Shown here: positions 28,939-36,147 of the stretch, in pieces
Numbering within the stretch: position 1 is the first letter of the stretch
How the letters are laid out: each line of letters starts with the position of its first letter
DNA from: CBDCXE01 sp965223725 [NCBI: Nitrospinota bacterium]
Lineage (GTDB): Bacteria > Nitrospinota_A > UBA7883
DNA length: 64,000 bases
NCBI GenBank assembly: GCA_965223725.1
Contig: CBDCXE010000006.1
Span: forward strand, 62,001 to 126,000
Direction: 5' to 3'
Notes under the pieces: generated by a model
The model's database searches: none
What the model was told of the DNA's origin: nothing
What the model saw: only the letters and a program-made list of their open reading frames with translations
Program-made: the position numbers and the translations under genes

Positions 28939-29946
28939 TCAATCGTCGTCATCGTCGTCATCGTCGTCATCGTGGTCATCGTCGTCGTCATCCGGGTTGT
29001 CGCTGCCGTGGCACGCCCTGCATGCCTGAGATTTGACCTGGCTATGGCTATATCGCCAGCTAATACCGAATGTATGGCACCATTCGCAGTTATAGCCTGC
29101 GAAATGGCGACTATGGCAGCTGGCGCAATCGCTGGTAATACCCTGATGGGAAAACGTGACCCCACTCCACTTCGGGTATTTGTGGCAGTTTTCACAAGTG
29201 GCGCCAAAATGTTTTTGCGGTGCTGTGGCCGCATGACAGTTGGAGCAACCTGTTGTATGGTTATGGGCGCCGCCGGATATGTTGCTCCATTTCGGGTATT
29301 TGTGGCAGTTTTCACAGTTTACTTTCCTGCCATCGTTATGGCTGGCCGGCGCTTTACCGACGTGGCAATTGGCGCACCCAGTTGCGTGGGTATGCGCTCC
29401 GCCACCGCCACTTAAGCTCCATCGCCCGGAAGAGTACTGATGACAAGTATCACAGCCGGTTTTTCGGCCATTGTTGTGGCTGGCTGGCGCTCTGCTGGTA
29501 TGGCAGGTTTCGCACGAATTTTTGATCCCGTTATGAAAGGTTGTATGACTTATTCTTGTATGAGATGTAAAACTGTCTGAATAGTGACAGGAGTTGCAGT
29601 ATGTCCCTGTTTGAGCCGTGGCATGGTTCAGGAACCGGGTCCTGTTATATTGATCCACATGGCAGTTTAGGCAGATCTGGGCGCCCGGCACATCCCTGGA
29701 ATTTTCTGTAAACATTATCGAGCGCGCAGTCTGATGACAGCTGTTGCAATCCATGCTGGCGTGGCGGCCAACCTGATACTGCCTGTGCCAATCTGGTGAT
29801 GGTTGAACGCCTATCCCGTTCCAGTTTGTCTGAGGTGTGGAGCCGCCGCCTGACCCGCCATCATCACCCCCGCCGCCGGAGCACCCAACAGCAACCAGGG
29901 AAACAGCAAGCCCAATCGCTATCAGAATATACCTGGAATAGTTCAT
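28939..29946 (-). CDS. Twelve-haem cytochrome c lipoprotein with poly-Asp tail
   Basis: This 335-residue protein starts with a lipoprotein signal (SLVAVGCSGGGG) and a Gly-rich linker, then has twelve CxxCH motifs between about residues 72 and 311. Two near-repeat blocks contain CENCHKYPKWS. The C-terminus is almost pure aspartate: six Asp, one His and ten Asp. Lipidation suggests anchoring to the outer membrane, possibly exposed, as terminal reductase or metal-binding module beside the larger cytochrome. A -24/-12 promoter candidate lies about 95-110 bp upstream of the start. It is followed by the 30-haem gene after 118 bp. Confidence 0.9.
   Translation of the reverse strand: MNYSRYILIAIGLAVSLVAVGCSGGGGDDGGSGGGSTPQTNWNGIGVQPSPDWHRQYQVGRHASMDCNSCHQTARSIMFTENSRDVPGAQICLNCHVDQYNRTRFLNHATAQTGTYCNSCHYSDSFTSHTRISHTTFHNGIKNSCETCHTSRAPASHNNGRKTGCDTCHQYSSGRWSLSGGGGAHTHATGCANCHVGKAPASHNDGRKVNCENCHKYPKWSNISGGAHNHTTGCSNCHAATAPQKHFGATCENCHKYPKWSGVTFSHQGITSDCASCHSRHFAGYNCEWCHTFGISWRYSHSQVKSQACRACHGSDNPDDDDDDHDDDDDDDDDD
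28942..28992 (-). repeat. GAY trinucleotide repeat encoding a poly-Asp tail
   Basis: Seventeen consecutive codons, all GAC or GAT except one CAC, end the 12-haem cytochrome gene. Such a tract may vary in length by slippage. Confidence 0.9.
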
Positions 29947-30271
29947 ATTATTCTCCGCTCATTTAGCACATTCAGTAATTTATATTTGTATATAAACAGC
30001 ATTACCAACAATAGCCCGCAGGCATACCGTACTAAAATTCAGCACATATGGCGCCAAAGAATATTTTCAGATGACCACAGCGTCTACAGCATCAGGCAAC
30101 AATAGATAAATGCTTAATTTCATACGGTTTACTGAGTACTAATAGCTGCGTAGTGGTTATTTTATGGCGGGATTATCGTATGTTTTATCTTGTCCTGAAT
30201 CAAGACAACTGTACTAATAACAATACAGTGACTCCTCTAGCAGAGCAGTTTGAACATGGAAAAACGAAAGC
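29947..30271. other. Intergenic region between regulator gene and cytochrome operon
   Basis: This 325-bp AT-rich gap lies between two minus-strand genes. It holds the sigma-54 promoter candidate at 30041-30056; its leftmost part would be the 5' leader of the 12-haem gene and the remainder could hold activator sites. No gene was recognised. Confidence 0.5.
30041..30056 (-). promoter_or_regulatory. Sigma-54 (-24/-12) promoter candidate for the cytochrome operon
   Basis: On the minus strand TGGCGC, five bases, then GTGCT matches the TGGCAC-N5-TTGCA consensus with correct 12-bp GG-to-GC spacing. Transcription would start near 30030, about 85 bp before the 12-haem gene. The adjacent gene encodes a sigma-54 activator with an intact GAFTGA loop, which makes the match more meaningful. 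Confidence 0.6.
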
Positions 30272-31630
30272 TCAGTTATCCAGTTTGTATTTCTTGATCA
30301 TGCGATAGACATTCCGTTCGCTGACCCCGAGGGCGGAGGCGAGGCCGCTTCTATGGCCCCGGTATTTATCTAGAAGGGTTTTCAGATAGCTCATTTTGAT
30401 TTCCTCCAGTGTCGGTTCATGGTCGAAGCTAAAGCTGACAGGCGCAGCGTTACCGGCTCGACCTTGCGGTAAACCCAGGTGCTCTGGCTGGATCGTCGGG
30501 TCATCAGCGGATAATATAATTGCTCTCTCTACCACATTACGCAGTTCTCGCACATTTCCGGGCCAGTCGTAAGCGCCAAGGGTATGGAGGGCGCTTGGCG
30601 AAAGCTTTTTGCTAATACGTCGAGAGAAATCGTGATAATCAATAAAATGCTCCACCAGGTCAGGAATATCCTCCCGCCTCTCCCGCAATGGTGGAACTTT
30701 TATACTGAAAGCGCTCAATCGATAAAACAGATCCGCTCGAAATTCGTTCTCTTTCGCCATCGACTCCAGGTCCCGGTTGGTGGCCACAAGAATCCGGGCG
30801 TCCGATTGCAGGTCCTTGGTCCCGCCCAGTCGGCGGAAATTACCGGTTTCCAGAATACGCAACAACTTGGCCTGCATGGCTTGTCCGATCTCGCCGATTT
30901 CATCGAGGAATAGCGTCCCACCCTTGGCGCCTTCAACCAATCCTTTTTTCTGACGGTCGGCGCCGGTGAATGCGCCCCGCTCATGACCAAACAGCTCCGA
31001 CTCAAACAGGTTCTCTTGTAAAGTACAGCAATCGAGTGTGACAAAGTTGCGATCAGTTCGTGTTCCAAGGTCATGGATTTCCCGCGCCACCAGCTCTTTG
31101 CCGACACCGCTTTCGCCTGTAATAAGAACGTTTACATCCTCACGGGCGACAGAGCGTATAAGTTCATTTACCTGATTCAATGCATCGGAGCGGCCCACCA
31201 TAAACGATTTGCGGCCAGCCCGCTCCCGAGACCAGACAAACTGGTAGTCCTGGCGCATTTCAGCGTATCCCAATGTACGATGCACAGTAAGCTCCAGCTC
31301 TACAAGGTTGACCGGTTTAACCAGGTATTCGGCGACTCCCTGTTTCATGGCGTCCACAGCGTTTTTTACCGATCCGTATGCGGTTAACACGATAACCGGA
31401 GCCTGCGCCACCAAATCCGGCACCATGCTCAACCCATCCACATCGGGTAGCTGGATATCGAGAAGGATCAGGTCTGGCTCATACTTTTCCAAGTATTTGT
31501 TTGTTTCGGCGCCAGAGTGTACACCAGTCACTACGAACCCCAGTTCTGTAAGTTGGCTCACCATAAGCTCGTTGAAAACCTTGTCGTCATCGACGACAAG
31601 TATGCTCTTTTTAAGCTGATTGCTTCTCAT
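30272..31630 (-). CDS. NtrC-family sigma-54-dependent response regulator
   Basis: This 452-residue protein has a receiver domain (residues 10-125; VVDDDK, phospho-acceptor LLDIQLPDVDG, Lys in YLVKPVN). An AAA+ domain follows (about 150-385) with Walker A GESGVGKE, the sigma-54 contact loop GAFTGA and LFLDEIGE. The C-terminus is a Fis-type helix-turn-helix (SALGVSERNVYRMIKKY). All motifs needed for sigma-54 activation are present. It is encoded 2 bp after its probable cognate haem-containing kinase. The likely target is the cytochrome promoter just downstream. Confidence 0.93.
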   Translation of the reverse strand: MRSNQLKKSILVVDDDKVFNELMVSQLTELGFVVTGVHSGAETNKYLEKYEPDLILLDIQLPDVDGLSMVPDLVAQAPVIVLTAYGSVKNAVDAMKQGVAEYLVKPVNLVELELTVHRTLGYAEMRQDYQFVWSRERAGRKSFMVGRSDALNQVNELIRSVAREDVNVLITGESGVGKELVAREIHDLGTRTDRNFVTLDCCTLQENLFESELFGHERGAFTGADRQKKGLVEGAKGGTLFLDEIGEIGQAMQAKLLRILETGNFRRLGGTKDLQSDARILVATNRDLESMAKENEFRADLFYRLSAFSIKVPPLRERREDIPDLVEHFIDYHDFSRRISKKLSPSALHTLGAYDWPGNVRELRNVVERAIILSADDPTIQPEHLGLPQGRAGNAAPVSFSFDHEPTLEEIKMSYLKTLLDKYRGHRSGLASALGVSERNVYRMIKKYKLDN

Positions 31631-31632
31631 AA

Positions 31633-33528
31633 CTAACCCAGTATAACCTTCTCTTTGGAATAATCCGCCAATGGTAAAGTGACTGTGAATGTTGTCCCTT
31701 TACCTGGTTCACTGGCAACGCTGATATTACCATAATATCTTTCTATTATTGCTTTGCAGATGGTAAGCCCCAATCCGGTGCCTTCATTCTGGTCGGCTCG
31801 ACGAGAGAAGAACGGAGCGAATATATGCTCCCTGATATCAGGGCTGATGCCCACACCACTATCCTCAAACTCCAGTATCGTTTTATCATCTTTAGAGCAT
31901 CCTCGAATAATTAATCGGCCACCTTCTGGCATGGAATGAAAAGCGTTCTGAACAAGGTTTAAAACGAGCATCCGTATCTCGCTCTCCGTGGCCAGCACAC
32001 GCGGCTCTCCTTCGATCTCCACCTGCAGATCAACACCCCTGTTGTCAGCCTCATATTTCAGCAGCGAGGTCACCTCTGGGATAGCCTGCTTCAAGGATAC
32101 CAGTTGCACATGCTCGGATGGCGGCATGGAAAGGTTGAGCATCCGCCGGGTAACATCGATACATTTATCAACTTCATCATCCACCTGACGAAGATAGTCC
32201 ATCACTTTACTATCTGTTTTGCCGGTTTCCGACACCCTCAACAACGCTTGCAGCCCCAACCGCACCGAAGCCAATGGGTTGTGAATTTCGTGGGCGACAC
32301 CGGTGGCCAGCTGACCAAGCTCGGCCATATGTTGCTCTTGCGTTGTTTTCATCTGTTTTTCCAGATCACGGATTACTTCGACCACATAGGTCCTCTCTTT
32401 ACCGCCACGGTTGATTTTCAGTGGCGCCGCATATATCTCCACCGGCAGCTCTGCGCCATCCTTTCGCCGATATCGATGAACCATTTTCAGAGGAGTCTCG
32501 TCACGTTCAAACTCGTACATTGGGCAAGTAATCAGGCTGGGCGGACATGGTTCATCACGGCCATGGCTGGACGCATAACAGAAGGTTCCCTCAATATTTG
32601 TCATATCCACATCGAAATGATGGCAATACGCTTTGTTAGCCAGCAGGATTCGATAGTTCTCATCAATGACCCGTATGCCATCCGGAGCGGCATTTATCAT
32701 CGATTGCAGAAACTCTTCATGCGTCTTCAACTCGGCCAGGGTTTGCTCCAGCTTTTGCGCCATTATATTAAAGGAGCTTCCCAGCTGCGCCAATTCATCC
32801 TCACCCTGACTGCCAACCCGCGTATCCAGCCGCCCTTCCGACAGGCGCCCGCTGGCAATGGAAAGCGCGTTGACAGGAGACACCACCGTCGCTTTTATAA
32901 ACAACCAAGCAGCGATTAGCGCCAGCAACACCACAAGGCCGCTGGATGCAGCAAGGGTGGCGGCGCCAAATAAAGCTTTTCGTTGTATACCTGCCGCTTC
33001 ATAATCGACAAGCAGTATGCCATTAATCGGATTATCCTCTATGGAGCCGTGGCATCCGGCGCACTGCTCCTTGTTGCTGATTGGGTTTACACTGCGTAAT
33101 ACTTCCTGCCCTGCGGCGCCAGTCATAAACCAAGCCATACTTTTCGGAATGGTGTCAATTTTGGCGCAATCGGCGCATCCTGTGATATCCCCGGTCGACA
33201 GAAAACTTTCCAGAAGGGACTGGTCGGATGAAAACCGTACTACCAGCTCCGGATTGGTAATCATCACGCTTCGAACACTTTTTTGCTCTCCCAGACGCTC
33301 GACGATTTCGGCAAGCCCAGACAAGTCTCTCTTCAGCATGGCATTCTCCAAAGATGTCTGAAGAAGGAAATTTACCTGCATCGAAGCGTCCGCCCTCTCC
33401 TTTTCCAGCTGAACCTTGTACAAGCTTATAAATCCGATAAGCAGAATCAGCAATGACACGGCCAAAATGGCGGCCAGCCCGGCAAGAAGCTTCCGGCTCA
33501 ACGATTGTTTAAACCATTGCAAGCTCAT
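31633..33528 (-). CDS. Membrane sensor histidine kinase with periplasmic c-type haem motif
   Basis: The 631-residue kinase has a first membrane helix (about residues 15-37) and a periplasmic domain of about 145 residues with CAGCH at 156-160 and a CADC pair at 118-121. A second helix (about 186-211), a HAMP domain and a PAS domain with cysteines (CYASSHGRDEPC, then CPM) follow. HisKA (GVAHEIHNPLASV) and HATPase (NLVQNAFHSMPEGG, GTGLGLTICKAI) complete it. The CxxCH implies covalent haem, so it may sense redox state, oxygen or a gas. It sits between a polyferredoxin and its NtrC-type partner, in the operon whose products move electrons. Confidence 0.9.
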   Translation of the reverse strand: MSLQWFKQSLSRKLLAGLAAILAVSLLILLIGFISLYKVQLEKERADASMQVNFLLQTSLENAMLKRDLSGLAEIVERLGEQKSVRSVMITNPELVVRFSSDQSLLESFLSTGDITGCADCAKIDTIPKSMAWFMTGAAGQEVLRSVNPISNKEQCAGCHGSIEDNPINGILLVDYEAAGIQRKALFGAATLAASSGLVVLLALIAAWLFIKATVVSPVNALSIASGRLSEGRLDTRVGSQGEDELAQLGSSFNIMAQKLEQTLAELKTHEEFLQSMINAAPDGIRVIDENYRILLANKAYCHHFDVDMTNIEGTFCYASSHGRDEPCPPSLITCPMYEFERDETPLKMVHRYRRKDGAELPVEIYAAPLKINRGGKERTYVVEVIRDLEKQMKTTQEQHMAELGQLATGVAHEIHNPLASVRLGLQALLRVSETGKTDSKVMDYLRQVDDEVDKCIDVTRRMLNLSMPPSEHVQLVSLKQAIPEVTSLLKYEADNRGVDLQVEIEGEPRVLATESEIRMLVLNLVQNAFHSMPEGGRLIIRGCSKDDKTILEFEDSGVGISPDIREHIFAPFFSRRADQNEGTGLGLTICKAIIERYYGNISVASEPGKGTTFTVTLPLADYSKEKVILG

Positions 33529-33546
33529 GGCTGCATAACCTGTCGC

Positions 33547-34593
33547 TCAATCATAAACCTGAAACAGCTTTGCGTCTTGGCCCTTGCCAGAGCATATATG
33601 GCATTGGTTGTTTCTGACTCCAGACTCCTCTGGATAGTGGTATGAGACCCCACAAGTGTAGCATCGTTTCCTGGTTAAAACCAACCGGCTCCGATCTAGG
33701 GGCGCAATACTTAGCAGATGTATCGCATCCTTATCACAAATATCCAGGCACAATCCACAACCTGTGCAGTTGCCGGCATCTATCCGGTACGCTTCATTTT
33801 GGCTGTCGCGATCCAGAGATATGGCGCCATGGGGGCAAACGCTTATGCATGCGTCACAACCGACACAATCTTGTGGCAAAAATTCCGGTACATGAACATA
33901 CAGCGCGGCAAGCGTCGGTGAGGCGTCCGGCAAGCCAGGATACGCCATATTGTCGGAACTGCTGTTTTCAACTATTTCTGATGTAACGGAGCTGAAATAT
34001 TTGGCCATGCTCTGAAAAAACCGACGTTTGCTTTTGTCCGTCGGTCCCAACGGCAACGCCTTATCATACCGGTTTTGCCATTGGTTACTGGACAAGGTTT
34101 CCATATGGAGAGGCTTTGCGCCACGGGATTTCAGAAGCGCATTTGCTTTATCGATTTTATTTTGTAAAGAATCAGCATTGCCACGGGCGCAATCTGCACA
34201 TCTGCCTGACGCAACTACGAGACGCTCGCCTTCTCTTCCATATAACCAAAACAGGTCTCTGAGTCCAAGGGCATGGACACAGGGTAGTAGCGCGTCACCT
34301 TTTTCTTCCAGTTGATCGCAAGCTGCAAAAGCGCTTGGGCCGCCTGTCTCTTCCCGAATATCCAGTTGCAAGGTGGGCAATGCAATAACATTTTCTGGAC
34401 AAGCGGGCACACACAAACCACAACCGTCACACTTTTGCTCGTCAAACAGCAACGCGTCCTCATCAAGCAACAACGCGCCATGTGGGCAGACAACACAACA
34501 TTCTGCGCAGCTTGCATTCGGGCACAATGAATGCACACAACGTTTGGTGTTTAGTTCGATCATGTTTCTATTGGCGCCATCATAGCTGTTCAA
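33547..34593 (-). CDS. Polyferredoxin-like 4Fe-4S protein
   Basis: This 348-residue cysteine-rich protein has no signal peptide. The N-terminal part holds a 4Fe-4S pair (CAECCVVCPHG, then CDGCGLCVPACPE), the middle has scattered cysteines (CADC), and residues about 240-300 form a second dicluster ferredoxin (CVGCDACISVCPHG, CTGCGLCLDICDK). A C-terminal CYTC...CHIC pair may bind zinc or another cluster. It probably relays electrons in the cytoplasm or on the membrane face next to the molybdoenzyme system, or assists its assembly. It is the first gene after the 171-bp gap that follows the chaperone gene. Confidence 0.78.
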   Translation of the reverse strand: MNSYDGANRNMIELNTKRCVHSLCPNASCAECCVVCPHGALLLDEDALLFDEQKCDGCGLCVPACPENVIALPTLQLDIREETGGPSAFAACDQLEEKGDALLPCVHALGLRDLFWLYGREGERLVVASGRCADCARGNADSLQNKIDKANALLKSRGAKPLHMETLSSNQWQNRYDKALPLGPTDKSKRRFFQSMAKYFSSVTSEIVENSSSDNMAYPGLPDASPTLAALYVHVPEFLPQDCVGCDACISVCPHGAISLDRDSQNEAYRIDAGNCTGCGLCLDICDKDAIHLLSIAPLDRSRLVLTRKRCYTCGVSYHYPEESGVRNNQCHICSGKGQDAKLFQVYD

Positions 34594-34674
34594 GCAAAGG
34601 CGCTAACCTTGATATGCATCTGTTTGTGACCCGGATGAAATAATAAAATGAAATGAAAAGTAAATTATTTCAAT

Positions 34675-34753
34675 ATAAAGAGCATTATACCAAAATAACT
34701 TTTCAAAAGGTTCAGGATTCAGGAAACCTGATAACCATAACAGCGCTCTTTAT
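34675..34753. other. Inverted repeats between chaperone and polyferredoxin genes
   Basis: A perfect 9-bp inverted repeat (ATAAAGAGC at 34675-34683, complement at 34745-34753) encloses a smaller hairpin around 34709-34737 (GGTT-CAGG paired with CCTG-AACC). A minus-strand TATAAT also lies inside (34685-34690). It could be an operator with promoter for the polyferredoxin-kinase-regulator genes. Confidence 0.4.
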
Positions 34754-34764
34754 TTACGAACCCC

Positions 34765-35475
34765 TCAGGGGCCACTGCTCAACAGCTCTGGCCGGGCATA
34801 CCCGGACATGGCGGTGATCATGTTACGTTGTTCATTAAGATAAGCCACCGTCAACATGGCCAGCCCTTTATAAAACGATGATGCGTCGCTGTCGACCACC
34901 CGCTCCGCGAACGCATGTATCCACAGCAGTAAATGCTCATCAAGAAACCGCGCCACTTCCTCAATCGGCACAGCCGCTTCTTTGCACAACAGATGGGCAG
35001 CGAATTCCAGCTGCAACGCAATATGGTCATCCGGTTGGTCACGCCAGTTTTTAACTACCATTTCATAATGTTTATACCACGCGCGGACAGAGAACATCGC
35101 CTCCTGACGCTCCAGATGGTCTTCATCCAGCCATACAGATTCATAAGGTGACGCTCGAAAACGATGGGTCAGGTAAATGTCAGCATAGTCCGCGGCAAGA
35201 CTATCTATATATGCTTTCTCGGTTTGCTGGTCCGCAAGCGCCAGGCCTTTATCTATAAGTGATATGCCCTCTTTAGCCAGCGAGCTATTCAGAACCAGCC
35301 CCAGCAACGACGCAAAAGGATAGATGCGTAAATCACGAATCATCCCTACGGTCAGTTCTGTACTATGAAGAAATGCCAATAGTTGCAAATCGGCGGCGGC
35401 CGCGCCCCACAGGCTGTTTAAACTGGGTTCGACCTGCTTGCATTCGGATGTTTCATGGTTGGCGGCGAGACTTAT
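34765..35475 (-). CDS. TorD/DmsD-family molybdoenzyme chaperone, probable AUA start
   Basis: This all-helical protein of about 236 residues resembles TorD-family chaperones, which guard molybdoenzyme precursors until cofactor insertion and Tat export (YADIYLTHRFRASPYESVW, HYEMVVKNW, AAHLLCKE). The only ordinary start in frame, TTG at 35388, has no ribosome-binding site and would discard family-like sequence (SLWGAAAADLQLLAF). Reading upstream without a stop reaches ATA at 35475, which overlaps the preceding TAA as ATAA. An AGGGAG lies 7 nt before it, so AUA initiation is the best explanation. It serves the Tat-signal oxidoreductase two genes upstream. Confidence 0.75.
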   Translation of the reverse strand: MSLAANHETSECKQVEPSLNSLWGAAAADLQLLAFLHSTELTVGMIRDLRIYPFASLLGLVLNSSLAKEGISLIDKGLALADQQTEKAYIDSLAADYADIYLTHRFRASPYESVWLDEDHLERQEAMFSVRAWYKHYEMVVKNWRDQPDDHIALQLEFAAHLLCKEAAVPIEEVARFLDEHLLLWIHAFAERVVDSDASSFYKGLAMLTVAYLNEQRNMITAMSGYARPELLSSGP

Positions 35476-36137
35476 TTTACGACTCCCTTTTTGTGCGCTA
35501 CAAACCTGATGGATGGGTTTGTCAGCTCCGGGTTAGCCATCGATCTGACCTGACGGACCACATGGTCATCTGGTCCTACTGCTTTGGTATCGTATGATCC
35601 ATCGCTAATCTGGTCGATAGGCCCCACGTCCAGCACGCGCATCAGGCAGGCCATGACGCAATATGGTTTCCGGCCAGCATCGATTTCGTCGACGCAGAAA
35701 TTGCATTTGGAGACGATATTCTGCTCTGGTATAAATTGCGGCGCCCCATACGGGCAGGCAGCCTCGCATCGGCGGCACCCAATACACAACGTCGAATCGA
35801 TATCGACGATACCGTCGGCTGTCCGTTTAAATATTGCCCCGGTTGGGCATGTGGGCAAACAGGCCGGCTCAGCGCAATGGTTGCAGGACATATTAACCTT
35901 GTAGGCATACAGGTCTGGATATGCGCCGCCTTCAACATAGGTAACTCTGCGGAAACGAGGACCAGGCGCTAGACCGTTTTTATCCTTGCAGGCGATCTCG
36001 CACGATCGGCAACCAATGCACTCTGTATTATTATGAATAAAACCAAGCTGCTTCCCTGGCTTCACCGGGGTATAGACTACCCGTTGCTTTCTTTTTACAA
36101 CAGCAACGGCGCCCTCTTTGTTGGCTTTTTCTGTCAT
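35472..36137 (-). CDS. Four-cluster ferredoxin subunit of molybdopterin oxidoreductase (DmsB/PhsB-like)
   Basis: The ATG at 36137 gives 221 residues; an ATG at 36182 would overlap the catalytic subunit by 35 bp. Sixteen-cysteine architecture for four [4Fe-4S] clusters is visible: CIGCRSCEIACK, CNHCAEPACLPTCPTG, CIGCRRCEAACPYG, CNFCVDEIDAG followed by CVMAC. No own signal peptide, so it should be carried out with the Tat-exported partner. It passes electrons to or from the Mo site. No DmsC/NrfD membrane anchor gene follows; the nearby cytochromes may fill that role. Confidence 0.92.
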   Translation of the reverse strand: MTEKANKEGAVAVVKRKQRVVYTPVKPGKQLGFIHNNTECIGCRSCEIACKDKNGLAPGPRFRRVTYVEGGAYPDLYAYKVNMSCNHCAEPACLPTCPTGAIFKRTADGIVDIDSTLCIGCRRCEAACPYGAPQFIPEQNIVSKCNFCVDEIDAGRKPYCVMACLMRVLDVGPIDQISDGSYDTKAVGPDDHVVRQVRSMANPELTNPSIRFVAHKKGVVK

Positions 36138-36147
36138 TGGGCTATTC

